This document shows positions 10,136 through 19,274 of a stretch of DNA of 42,500 bases, one piece after another. Positions within the stretch are counted from its first letter, which is position 1, and every line of letters begins with the position of its first letter. The stretch comes from Paulinella micropora (lineage: Eukaryota; Cercozoa; Imbricatea; Euglyphida; Paulinellidae). The position numbers were made by a program, and so were the translations under genes. Below the pieces are notes generated by a model. The model worked only from the letters and a program-made list of their open reading frames with translations. It searched no databases and was not told the origin of the DNA. The stretch spans positions 1 through 42,500 of the forward strand of contig WBZZ01002439.1 of assembly GCA_019918135.1 (NCBI GenBank). Reading direction: 5' to 3'.

Positions 10136-11432
10136 TTTTTTCCCTGTATTTACCCTTCTTCAAATATTTCTTAATTTTTGCTATTGTTAAAAGTTTGTGT
10201 ATTAATTCCTCCATCGTTTTTGCCCCAGCACCAGCTTGGTTTATTCCCAAATAATCAGCGAGTTTCTTTCTCATTTCATTCTGGTCTATTCCTAAATCAA
10301 TACCTTCATCTACTATAACTTGTGCCATACCAGCTGTCGTGTGTTTTCCTTTAACTTTTTTTGGTGGTGGTTTGCCCCGAGCTTTCATTTCTTTTTCCAA
10401 AGCAGGGCCCAAAGTTTTGGGTATGTCCAATTTCGGATACTTGTAATCATTTCTTAAACCTGCGGATATGTATGATATTTTATCTTTAATTTCAAAGTGT
10501 TTCGCTTTTGCCTCCGCTCGTTTTTTTTCTTGCTCTAATTCTTTTTTGTATTGTTCAGCCAGTTCTTTCTGCTCATCTGCTGATTGGGCATCGGCTATCG
10601 CTTTCTCTATTCCTTTACCAAGTTTGTCAAATTCTGTTTTGCTCAAGCTTTTAATAAATTTAGTTGTAAAGCCCGCTTTCTTAATTAATTCAATGTATTT
10701 TTCTTTTAATTCTTTTTCAGCCTTTTTCTCTTCTTTTGTTTTCAATGGCATCTGTTTTTCTTCTGGTGCTTGGGGTGCTTGTGGTGGTGCTTGTGGTGGT
10801 CCTAGTTGTGGTGCTTGTGGTGGCCCTAGTTGTGGTGCTTGTGGTGGACCTAGTTGTGGTGCTTGTGGTGGTGCTTGTGGTGGTGCTTGTGGTGGTGCTT
10901 GTGGTGGTGCTTGTATGTATTGAGGTTGGAACTGTGGTGGTGGTAATAACATTAAATTATTTTTTCTATCTTGTTCAAATTTTACATCCTCTATAAGTTT
11001 TTGCTCTCTGTTCGCCTCCCTTATTAATTCTTCTTGTCTTTCCTTCATTTCCGCATTCTCCTTCCTCTCCATTCTTTTCTTCTCATCTTCTGCCTGTTCT
11101 CTTAACTTCTTTTCCTTTTCCTCCTGCTCGTGTATTAGTTCATATTTTTTCAGCAGGTTGTTTTGTATTTGGTTGCGGTTCTCGTGTTCAAGGCGATTGA
11201 ATTCGGACTTAACAATTCGCTCTTTTGTCTTTCGTGTTTTCTTCGTTTTATTGTCTCCTTTCATATATTTCAAAAACAGTTTAACTATTTGAAGTGTTGA
11301 AAGGTCATTCGTTTTCTCGCCAAAGTTGAGATATGCTCGTTTGCCTTTCACTTTAATATATGGTCGGCCATCTTTGGTTCTGTATATCCTCGGCGGTCGT
11401 TGTTTAAGTTTCTTCTTTGGCTTACTTCGCAT
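10110..11432 (-). CDS. Coiled-coil protein with proline/alanine-rich repeat region
   Basis: An intact frame of 440 residues. The N-terminus is basic and contains RIYRTKDGRPYIKVKGKRA, a segment I associate with small Polinton-like virus proteins. Residues ~60-160 and ~225-310 are Lys/Glu-rich and predicted coiled coil. Between them (~165-225) lie QAPPQAPPQAP and PQAPQLGPPQAP repeats. The C-terminal 100 residues look globular (MAQVIVDEGIDLGIDQNE) and end in a Lys/Gly tail. No enzyme motif is seen. A virion tether or scaffold is possible by analogy of shape only. A palindromic 25-bp motif lies 10 bp upstream of the start. Confidence 0.65.
   Translation of the reverse strand: MRSKPKKKLKQRPPRIYRTKDGRPYIKVKGKRAYLNFGEKTNDLSTLQIVKLFLKYMKGDNKTKKTRKTKERIVKSEFNRLEHENRNQIQNNLLKKYELIHEQEEKEKKLREQAEDEKKRMERKENAEMKERQEELIREANREQKLIEDVKFEQDRKNNLMLLPPPQFQPQYIQAPPQAPPQAPPQAPPQAPQLGPPQAPQLGPPQAPQLGPPQAPPQAPQAPEEKQMPLKTKEEKKAEKELKEKYIELIKKAGFTTKFIKSLSKTEFDKLGKGIEKAIADAQSADEQKELAEQYKKELEQEKKRAEAKAKHFEIKDKISYISAGLRNDYKYPKLDIPKTLGPALEKEMKARGKPPPKKVKGKHTTAGMAQVIVDEGIDLGIDQNEMRKKLADYLGINQAGAGAKTMEELIHKLLTIAKIKKYLKKGKYREKNEEEGLCK
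10758..10918 (-). repeat. Tandem repeats encoding the Pro-Ala-Gln region
   Basis: On the plus strand the unit ggtgcttgtggt recurs many times, in two variants: a 12-bp unit, and a ~27-30 bp unit that adds cctagttgtggtgctt. All copies keep the frame of the 440-residue protein, so repeat-number changes would lengthen or shorten its linker. Confidence 0.8.
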
Positions 11433-11441
11433 TACTACTAT

Positions 11442-11466
11442 TACAGTTTACAACTGTAGGTTGTAT
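11442..11466 (-). repeat. Copy 2 of the 25-bp palindromic motif
   Basis: The palindrome tacagtttacaactgta at 11442-11458, with its 8-base extension to 11466, equals the motif at 4486-4510 read on the opposite strand, with one mismatch in 25. Here it lies 10 bp upstream of the coiled-coil gene's start codon, a place where a transcription or translation regulator could act. Confidence 0.7.
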
Positions 11467-11524
11467 ATTTGAGTAAAAAAAATTAATATAAAATTTTACA
11501 TTTGAAAGGGTTGGGGGTTTGATA

Positions 11525-11606
11525 GATTTTCTTTCAGAAAATCGGTTTGTTTGAAAAACAAACTCTGCGAAGCCTTGCTTCTCAAAGCAAGAAGGGGTTT
11601 ACCCCT
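11525..11606. terminator. Cluster of four consecutive hairpins
   Basis: Four perfect stem-loops lie nearly end to end: 11525-11532/11536-11543 (8 bp), 11545-11552/11556-11563 (8 bp), 11574-11580/11585-11591 (7 bp) and 11593-11598/11601-11606 (6 bp, aggggt/acccct). Loops are 2-4 nt. The last one overlaps the TAG stop of the small basic protein gene. Position after that gene and before the next minus-strand gene suggests transcript-end processing. Confidence 0.65.
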
Positions 11607-11919
11607 ACCGAAACTTGACCGCTCCTCCTCGTTGCTTACCGTAGCCTTGCTTAATCGCAGCCTTTGCTACACGGTCCGCATAAGGCACTCCTACATCGCT
11701 TAGAAAAGTAGCACCCCTTGAAATCAATTGGTTCTTCTTGATAAACCTATTAGCATCCACTATCGCTTTTCCTACCTTGGCCCAATTAACTTTTCCTCCT
11801 GTTTGTTTCTTTTTTCCCTTCTTCTTTCTTCCTCCCGCTTGTGGCACTTTGACTGGGCTTGGATTGTATCCGATGTTGTATCCCGCTGGTCGTGAAATAA
11901 TCACTGGTGATGTTGGCAT
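11605..11919 (-). CDS. Small basic Gly-rich protein, candidate virion core or membrane-active protein
   Basis: An intact frame of 104 residues. The N-terminus is PTSPVIISRPAGYNIGYNP; a strongly basic stretch GGRKKKGKKKQTGG follows, then a helical segment (VGKAIVDANRFIKKNQLISR...) and a tail ending KQGYGKQRGGAVKFR. The basic, Gly-Tyr-Gly-rich layout resembles small core proteins of adenoviruses and Polinton-like viruses, but I cannot assign a family. A TATA-like run (tatatata on the minus strand at 11920-11929) abuts the ATG. It lies between the coiled-coil gene and the packaging ATPase. Confidence 0.6.
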   Translation of the reverse strand: MPTSPVIISRPAGYNIGYNPSPVKVPQAGGRKKKGKKKQTGGKVNWAKVGKAIVDANRFIKKNQLISRGATFLSDVGVPYADRVAKAAIKQGYGKQRGGAVKFR

Positions 11920-11956
11920 CTATATATAGTTCTGAAAAAAATAAATAATAATAAAA

Positions 11957-12784
11957 TTACTTTAAACGAATATTGAAGTTCTTTCGTAATTCATCAGACA
12001 CCGCATCAACATACAAAAAGTTAAACTTCTCTTTCGTCGCCTCGTGGTATTTTTCAATAAAGTAGTCTAAATCATAACCGAGGTCCAAATGTTTATACAC
12101 GAGTTCAATTTTATCCTGAGACTGACCAGGAAAAATAAGAAGGTAGTCTAGCTGTTTAATCGCCTCAGGTCGTAAGTCGTTTAGGTATTGCGAGCTCATA
12201 ATCACCTTTGACTTGTAGTGTCTATTTTTTTTCAGCAGGTCGCTCACGGACTTATCCCTTAAACCACTACCCAAATCATCTAACACGAAAACGACTTCTG
12301 GTGTTATGTATTTGCTCAGCCTCGGTGGTTTTTCGCCTCCCTCCTGTTTCTTCTTTTCTTCTTTACCAAAATAAAGAAACTTCGGTTTCGGTTCTTCTTT
12401 CTCGTCTTGAACAATCTCGCCTTCTTCTTGCTCTTCGTCAGGTTGATTCAGCTTGTCTAACTCGTAATCAATCACACTGTATCCGTCCGTTTTCAAATAT
12501 GTGTATATAGCCATCGGGTTTCCCTTCTTCTTGAAGTGCTTAACCATTTCTTTGTAAATATGGTCCTTATGTATTGTGCTGGCTATAATAACAATCCTTG
12601 TTTTTCTGTCCGTCGTTCTTTTCAAGATTTCAAACAGTGCTGTCGTCTTACCACTCTTCTTGCGAGCGAGAAGAAAAATATTGGCAAAGGCTTCATCAAA
12701 TAACTTGTATCCTTTTGCCAACTTCTCGCCATCTCCGTTTTGGTTTCTAACTGGTCTAACTCGTATATCGTTAATTTTTTCCAT
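11957..12784 (-). CDS. FtsK/HerA-type genome packaging ATPase
   Basis: 275 residues. The ATG at 12784 is preferred over the GTG one codon earlier. Walker A is ARKKSGKTT (residues ~40-48), and Walker B is VVFVLDDLG (Asp pair ~169-170), followed by a polar sensor-like segment VIMSSQYLNDL. An acidic/basic low-complexity insert (EEQEEGEIVQDEKEE...) lies between the two motifs. This is the A32-like DNA-translocating ATPase of Polintons, virophages and NCLDV, which pumps the genome into preformed capsids. The frame is complete, one of the few unbroken core genes here. It starts 16 bp downstream of the next gene's stop, suggesting a shared transcript. Confidence 0.9.
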   Translation of the reverse strand: MEKINDIRVRPVRNQNGDGEKLAKGYKLFDEAFANIFLLARKKSGKTTALFEILKRTTDRKTRIVIIASTIHKDHIYKEMVKHFKKKGNPMAIYTYLKTDGYSVIDYELDKLNQPDEEQEEGEIVQDEKEEPKPKFLYFGKEEKKKQEGGEKPPRLSKYITPEVVFVLDDLGSGLRDKSVSDLLKKNRHYKSKVIMSSQYLNDLRPEAIKQLDYLLIFPGQSQDKIELVYKHLDLGYDLDYFIEKYHEATKEKFNFLYVDAVSDELRKNFNIRLK

Positions 12785-12799
12785 CACTCTATATTTTCT

Positions 12800-13168
12800 T
12801 CAAGCCAAAAATTCTAAACAAATAACAATTCTTCCACCCAAGAGGTCTGTCTCAATACTGCCATTGTCTGTTTTAAGCACTTTAAAACTGTATTGCCCGT
12901 CAGTCCAATTAATAATACCTAAGTTGTAGCTAAGATTGGAAATGTTTGCTGTGTTGCTGTCGGCGAATGTTCCAATAATACCGATGCGGTCCATATAAAG
13001 GATTTTTGTTTTCGTCTCCGTCACATTATTCATATAGTGGATAAACTTAACATTCATTCTGGTTGGTGTAAAGTTCATTTGAATGTTGTCAAATGTCTTA
13101 CTACCATTAACACCGCCTGGAAAATCATTACTTAGAAAAATAATCTTTTGGTATTTGAAATCAGTCAT
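12800..13168 (-). CDS. Small beta-rich hypothetical protein
   Basis: An intact frame of 122 residues with alternating hydrophobic patterns, ending in GGRIVICLEFLA. It has no Cys cluster, signal peptide or membrane segment. It is located just upstream of the packaging ATPase on the same strand and shares a divergent 36-bp spacer (tctatatgttgtataatatatc) with the plus-strand gene at 13205. I do not recognise the family; a small virion or jelly-roll-like protein is conceivable. Confidence 0.55.
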   Translation of the reverse strand: MTDFKYQKIIFLSNDFPGGVNGSKTFDNIQMNFTPTRMNVKFIHYMNNVTETKTKILYMDRIGIIGTFADSNTANISNLSYNLGIINWTDGQYSFKVLKTDNGSIETDLLGGRIVICLEFLA

Positions 13169-13204
13169 TTGTGTTTTTTGTTTCTATATGTTGTATAATA
13201 TATC

Positions 13205-13459
13205 ATGCTATTAATATTATTATTTGTGTGCTCTGTGTTAGCTCGGACTGCTTGTGATTTCTATTCACGGGTTAGCGATAAAAAAAATGAAAGTTGTGTG
13301 TGGTGTATTCAAAAAGGAATAGAAACCAAATTTAAATGTGTTTTCATAAATAACGGAAATAATGCTTGTCGTAGTTTTGATGAAGCTATTCCGCTAATCT
13401 TTGCTGGTGATGCTTCTTGGTATAAAACTCAACTATATGAATGTTCACTTCTTACTTGA
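13205..13459 (+). CDS. Small secreted Cys-rich protein candidate
   Basis: 84 residues starting with a clear signal-peptide-like segment (MLLILLFVCSVLARTA), then six Cys residues in CDFYS, SCVWCIQKG, KCVF, NACRSF and YECS. The even Cys number suggests disulfides. It is transcribed divergently from the gene at 13168, and its 3' end overlaps the opposite-strand membrane protein gene by 15 bp. I do not recognise the family. It would be exported or enter the ER if real. Confidence 0.45.
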   Translation: MLLILLFVCSVLARTACDFYSRVSDKKNESCVWCIQKGIETKFKCVFINNGNNACRSFDEAIPLIFAGDASWYKTQLYECSLLT

Positions 13460-13792
13460 AGAAGGTGATGGAAGGCATATTCCAATCAATAGTGTTAAAA
13501 TACCGACATAAGTGTTGGCTGTCTCGCACGGTAAGTTCTTTTCAGATAGCCTTACGATACAAAGGGTAATAATGGCGATAATGATTCCCATTTGAAATAA
13601 GTATTTAATAAGTTGGCTGTCAGTTGGCCTGTTCTTTATACAACAACAATTCCAGTTATCTTCCAATTCGTGCTCTACTTTTTTTTCTTCATTCTTCAAT
13701 GAAATATCCAAAACACGGTTCTTCAACTCTGGTGTTAGTTCGCCATCTGCCATATCAATGAGTGGAGGTGGAGGGTGTAATCTAGGCGGCAT
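13445..13792 (-). CDS. Small membrane protein, two hydrophobic segments
   Basis: 115 residues with a Pro-rich N-terminus (RLHPPPPLIDM; an inner ATG at MADGEL could be the true start). An acidic middle contains a CCC run. Two membrane segments follow, LFQMGIIIAIITLCIVRL and YVGILTLLIGICL, and then the tail LPSPSSSKK. Small proteins with this two-helix layout and an LPxP-like tail are common in Polinton-like viruses, where they are presumed to be virion membrane proteins (general knowledge). It lies between the fibre gene and the ATPase cluster. Confidence 0.6.
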   Translation of the reverse strand: MPPRLHPPPPLIDMADGELTPELKNRVLDISLKNEEKKVEHELEDNWNCCCIKNRPTDSQLIKYLFQMGIIIAIITLCIVRLSEKNLPCETANTYVGILTLLIGICLPSPSSSKK

Positions 13793-13823
13793 TGTTATTA
13801 CGTATTTCTGCTAATTGGTTTTT

Positions 13824-16800
13824 TTAATCGGCTATATCATTAGTTAGATTATTATTTTGCTTTTCTAAATAAATCACCTTTTCCGTTAAATGTTGAAAAG
13901 CACTGACCAATATTGGTATGAAGTCCGTGTATGATATACCTTCAAAGTTTCCATCCCCATCGTCTGCTTTTATTCCACTTTCAGATACAAATTCTGGAAA
14001 TATTTTTTTTACTTCATCCGCAATAAATCCGTGGTTCTTTTTCTGTTTCTTTTCGTCTGATTTCAAATAATATGAACAGCAGTTTATTTTCATAAGTTTA
14101 TCGCAACAATCCCCGCAGTCTAGTGTTTTAATATCTGATTTTAATCTCCTGTCTGAACCAGAAGACCAAACATTCGCTCCTGCTGCAATAAATACATATC
14201 CTGTATTATTCTCACCGTTTGATAATGAAGTCGACCAAGCATGTAATAATCCACCTGTATTCATTACCACCGCATAACCTGATGAGTCTCCTGCTTTCAT
14301 AAATATTTGTGGGTTGGTGGTATTTTGTGGTCTTTTTCTTAATGTTAAAAATCCGCTGGATGCTGTCATCATGCTTGTATCACTCTGAGCATAGATTACT
14401 CCAGTCCCTCTCGCATAAAAATTTAAATCTTGATTTGTACTGCTTTCCGTAGCATATATTGAATTATAACCAAAACCAACTCCCTGTGTCCCGTTGCTGT
14501 GTCTGAATTCAACACCGCCAGAAGATGGACCAAGATTGGCTGAAACATATAAACCAACTGGTAATGGATGAGATCCACTTCTTGCTTCACCGCGTATGTC
14601 GACTGTGCTATTAACAACAGATAACCCCGCATTTGCCGTTAGTAATCCCGCTGTGCTTATGTTCATTGCCTCAGTAATTGTTATAGATTGACCAAGTGTT
14701 CCTCCATTTTTGTAATTAAAACTGAGTTTTTTTTTGAGTATTTCGCTATTTGGAAATTTGATGATGTGTTTGAAAATAATATGTTCGTGCCATCAAAATA
14801 ACAATCAAAATATAAATTGATGTTATCATGCGCCCAGTTCAATAATTGGAATGTTGGATAAGCATCCGCTGTCGTTATTGCCTGTAAGTGTGCCCCTCCC
14901 ATATTACCAGCCGTTCCATACAATTCTAATCCTCCCGTCGCGCCTACTCCTTTTGTTGAGTTGCCTATGATTATCGGTTTGCCTAGTGCTGTTGTTATTT
15001 TGTCGCTCGTTGCCAACGTGGTTGTTGATATACCCGCACTAGCCGTTATTAATCCTTTTGTCCATAAAGTTCCGTTTGCTCCATTCAACGACATCAACAA
15101 TTGCTCTGCTGAATTTTCCCACACAAAACCATCCGACGAAGCATTACCACTCCTAAATCTTACAGCAAAGCCTGAAATATCGTTGCCCGCAATCGCAGAC
15201 CCTCCAGATAGACTTTTACCTGCCCCTGGTTGAGCCATATAAATACCCCATCCTGAGTTGTCTGTATCACACAGAAATATACCTTGCCCATTTCCTCCAT
15301 CTACTTTATTTTGAATAGATAACTTACAACCGCTATCTGCCGTTATTAATCCACTCGCCGTTAATGTTGTTGTAGTCATACCAGCAGTTGCCGTTAATGT
15401 GGTTCCCGTTATTGTTCCGCCATTTGTTAAATTATTTGAGTTCATATCCAAAGCACCATAAAAACGCATACCGCCAGCATTGTTAAAACGGACAATGTCA
15501 GACGAAGCACTTTTATTGTCCAAAAGTTTTGAAATATAAAGTCCCGCCCCTTTTACATCAAATGCTACATTCGTGAATACATAACCTCTTTGGTTCGCGG
15601 TTCCACTTGTAGCAGTATTTAGAGTAAATAAGAAATATTGATAATCACCTGATGTCTGTGAAAAGAATATATCTCCTCCATTTTGGTTTAATATCCTCGC
15701 CCCATTATATGTTATATTTCCACCATTAATGATAGTTTGATTATTAAAATCAGCATTGTTCGTTAAAGTTAGATATTTTATCGTAGTGCTCGCCCCGTTG
15801 AATGTTTTACTTCCTGTTATGGTTTGGTCTGTTGATAGTTTTACATTTTGCCCGTCCAATGTGTCCGCATACCCTTTTGTTGCTCCGTCCGTCGCTAATG
15901 TCGGAGTTCCAAGGTTGGCTATTTTGCTACTATTACAATCTAGCCCCGAAGCATCTACCCAACCGACGATTGCCCCATCAATAATAAAACTTATTTTTTT
16001 GGCATTTATTTCAAAGTTATAATTTACACCAGTGCCCATATCAAGGCATCCGATAGTTCCTATATTGGCTGTGGAGTTAAAAACCACGAATGTTCCTTTT
16101 GTTGTAGCATTCGTTGAATTTCCTGTTATTTCAAGACCACTGCTAAATGTCTTGATTCCTGCTATGGTTTGGTTTCCTGAGGTTTTAACCGCCGAAGTAT
16201 CAAGGACAGAAACATCCACACCATCAACAAGATTCACATTTGTTATACTTTGGTTTCCCATATTTAGTCCTCCCGTCATACTAGCAGTGTCGTCTAATCT
16301 AAGAAAGGGTGATGCCACGTTTCTCCATTGTCCTGTGCTATAAATGAGTAGTTGATTATCTGATGCTGTTGTTATAATCACATCGCTATGTGTATCAATA
16401 CTTCCACTCGCCGACACTTTCGCCGTGTTCGTATCGTGCTCTGATAGCCAAGTTGTGATAGACCTGCCATTTAGTTGATTTACATTTGTTATGCTTTGAC
16501 TTTTCATATCAAGACCAGCACTCGCATTTATTATACTGCTAAATGTCTTAATACCCGCTATGGTTTGGTCTCCTGTTAGTTTGACCACCGACCCATCAAC
16601 CGCGAGATTAGCGAGATTAATTCCATTATACGTAGAAGCCCCTGAAATAGCAAAACCATTCATATTTAGTGTCCCCGTCATACTAGCAGTGCCGTCTAAT
16701 CTCAGAAAGGGTGAAGTCGTATTTCTCCATTGTCCTGTGCTATACATAATCAGTTGATTATCTGCTGGGAAGCCTGATATTGTCACATCGCTATGTGAGT

Positions 16801-17446
16801 CTATACTTCCAGCTGCTGACACCTTATTATTATTATCATTATGCTCAAATATCCATTCATCAACACCTTTGTCATTTAGTAAATTAACTCCTGTTATATT
16901 CTTCCTTCCCATACTAATGTTGCCTGTTTCATCCACATTTATCGGAAATGTTTTATTTACCCAGTTTATTGAGTTATATGTTAGATAACTATTCATCGCC
17001 ACTGGTGCTGTAATGACTACATCAGAGAGTGTGTCAATTGAACCGAGGGCGGTATTTTTCCATTTGCCTTCTACATCGTTGTATGTTAAGTATTGACCGC
17101 TTGCTTGTGCGACTAAATTTGTATCTATCAGGTTATAAAGGCTGGTTTGGTGCAGATTAGAAGTATTAGAGCGGTGTTGAGTTGAGGCTTTGACTTCGTC
17201 GTTGTCCCTTACTCGTTGCTCTGTATAGTATAAATTTTGTCCTTCTTTAATGTCTGTTGTTGATTTGGTAGCCAGTCGTGTATCAAATCGGCCGTCAGTG
17301 TAATAAAGATTTACAGGGTCAGCATCTTCTGGCACCCTATCAGTGTTTAAGCCAATAATATTAGTGTTTGTTAAGTCTAAGTTTTTTATGTCTAGTGAAT
17401 CCACCGCAATTTCAGACAAGCCTAAGAGCGACTTATATTGACTCAT
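13824..17446 (-). pseudogene. Modular fibre protein with C-terminal peptidase-S74 chaperone, frameshifted at a homopolymer
   Basis: The first frame (17446-14681) encodes 921 residues and the second (14666-13824) 280. They are joined by a frame change at a T9 run around 14727-14735, giving about 1,200 residues. The N-terminus has two NLYYTDGRF / NLYYTEQRV repeats as in phage tail fibres. Then come repeated modules of ~130 residues (GSIDTHSDV, IYSTGQWRN, PFLRLD, SMTGGLNM, NQTIAGIKTFSS). The C-terminus contains SGSDRRLKSDIKTL and NHGFIADEVKKIFPEFV, the S74 intramolecular chaperone that trimerises fibres and cleaves itself at the Ser-Asp site. It ends in a helical tail. A receptor-binding spike role is inferred. 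Confidence 0.85.
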
Positions 17447-17523
17447 TCTATATTTGTTAAAAAATCGTTTATTAATAAAAACTAAATAATATTATTTTGT
17501 ATAATAATATAAACAAATAGAAA
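17447..17523. promoter_or_regulatory. Divergent AT-rich promoter region
   Basis: 77 bp between the minus-strand fibre and the plus-strand charged protein. It is almost entirely A/T, with tataataatataaac just before the plus-strand ATG and ctatatttg just behind the fibre start. Confidence 0.4.
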
Positions 17524-18042
17524 ATGCAGAGAGGTAAAAAAGAGGTCGCTATGAAGAACCTTGAAAAGGGTTGGGAGGCTAAGAAGCAACAGGCTAAACA
17601 GAGAAAGATTGAGAGGGCTAGGGAACTACTTGCTGAGGATGAGGCTAAAAATGTGAAAGAAATGACCAATCACGAAAAGATGGACCACATTACTAAGAAA
17701 CAGTTGGCGAAAGATATGATAGATGGCAGAGACGGCGAAAAAAGTGAGGAAAGCAGTGAAAGCGATGAAGAGGTTGAACACGACTTTGTTGATATAGTCG
17801 CCCAACGGGTTGCGGGTATGAAACTTAAAGCCAAACAGAAGAAGGTGAAGAAAGTGTTAAAAAAGAAACTGCCTGAATTAGACGAGAGCGAGGATAGCGA
17901 AAGCGAATCTGAGGAAGAAGAGCCAAAGCCTAAGAAGGGTAAAGGCAAGAAATCAAACATATCGGTTAATGTTTATAACCAACAGCCCAATAAACCAAAA
18001 AAAGAAAACAATGATACATCTAAAATTTTTCTTAAGTTTTGA
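17524..18042 (+). CDS. Highly charged Lys/Glu/Ser-rich protein
   Basis: An intact frame of 172 residues. The N-terminal half is Lys/Arg/Glu-rich and helical. The middle has an acidic Ser/Glu block (SEESSESDEEVEHD) and a second one (DESEDSESESEEEE), then a basic patch (PKPKKGKGKKSN) and a polar tail. Acidic serines are typical phosphorylation sites. The charge alternation suggests a nucleic-acid or histone-binding role, but I recognise no family. It sits 100 bp upstream of the integrase on the same strand and may be co-expressed with it. Confidence 0.5.
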   Translation: MQRGKKEVAMKNLEKGWEAKKQQAKQRKIERARELLAEDEAKNVKEMTNHEKMDHITKKQLAKDMIDGRDGEKSEESSESDEEVEHDFVDIVAQRVAGMKLKAKQKKVKKVLKKKLPELDESEDSESESEEEEPKPKKGKGKKSNISVNVYNQQPNKPKKENNDTSKIFLKF

Positions 18043-18143
18043 AACTTTTTAAAATCTTTCAATATATAACTTTATGCACGACTTATTATTTACTCTTTTA
18101 TATATCGTGATAAACTACCTTCCTATTTTAGTCGCATATAGCA

Positions 18144-19181
18144 ATGGACCATAAGCATACAGCTATCGCTGTAGGCGATACATCTACCGATGTAGTCGGT
18201 ACACAAAATACTGAAACGGAGGTGGAGTCTCCGCTAAATGAAGAAGAACTTGAAAAAAAGAAAATCGAAGAAGCTTCTGAAATACACCATCAATCTAAGA
18301 ACCCTAAAAAATGGAATACTATACTAGCCCCTGAGCCTGAACCATTAAGCCAAGTGTTTATTGACCTTATGGATATGTCTAAAATAGCTACTAAGAAAGG
18401 AAACAAAAACTACATATTTGGTTTAGTAATGATTGATGTTTATTCTCGTCGTGGATGGATTGAACCGATCAAAAATAAAACAACTGGTGAAGTATTGGAA
18501 GGATTAAAAAAAATGCCTAAACCTAAAAGGATTACGTCAGACAACGGCAGTGAATATAAAGGACAAGTCGCAGAATACTTTAAAGACAACGGAATTCAAC
18601 ATACAACTAACGAAGTTGGTGACCACCGAACTATGGGTATAGTAGATAGATTTATTAGAACAATAAGAAACGATTTAAATTTTATGTGGGAAGTTAATGA
18701 CGATTTTGTTTGGGTTCCTTACATTTATGAAATTGTTAATAATTATAATAATACATTCCATAATACAATTAAGGCTACACCTATGGAAGTCTATGAAGGT
18801 AAAAAGAAAAACGATCAAGAAATATATAGAGCCGGCCTCATTAATAAATTTCCTAAGGGTTCAACAGTTAGAAAAGAACTAGAAAGAACGGTTTTTTCTA
18901 AGGGTGATGTTCAGTATTAAAAAAAAGTATATACAGTAAAAGGCCGGAAAGGCTTTAAGCTAATACTTGGTGAAAACGAACTAGTCAGTCCTCAACAATT
19001 ATTAAAGTCCAAAATGAACGAACAAGAACAGGAAGAAGTTAAACCTCAACTAGCCGACAAAGTTAAAGAAGCAACTAAGGAAAAAAAGACCGGCCACTTA
19101 TTAAAGTCATTAGACATAAAACCGGAAAACATTCGTAGTAGTGCCCGGATTAGAAAGAAAAAGGAAATAATGGATTTGTAA
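18144..19181 (+). pseudogene. Retroviral-type (RVE) integrase of the Polinton, one in-frame stop
   Basis: An acidic N-terminal arm of ~60 residues precedes the RVE core: D74 in FIDLMDMS, D133 in ITSDNGSEYKG and D168 in MGIVDRFIRTIR. The third catalytic residue is Asp, not the usual Glu, with 34 residues between the last two. The TAA at 18918-18920 ends the frame, but the same frame continues with KKVYTVKGRKGFKLILG and a basic tail to 19179-19181. A premature stop has therefore removed a C-terminal chromo/SH3-like domain of about 86 residues. This enzyme inserts the viral DNA into the host genome. A TATA-like box lies in 18058-18110. Confidence 0.88.
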
Positions 19182-19274
19182 GTTATTGAAACTGAAAACC
19201 AGTAAGACAATTTAATATATTTGAACAGAGTTAACTGATTTAATATTAAAACAAAATGAAACTTTAGAAAGCAA

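Noticed and set aside
10468..10923. Cys/Gly-rich plus-strand frames over the Pro-Ala repeats
   Set aside because: Shadow of the repeat region in the 440-residue minus-strand gene.
14423..14632. Short minus-strand frame inside the fibre gene
   Set aside because: Shadow of the S74-containing frame.
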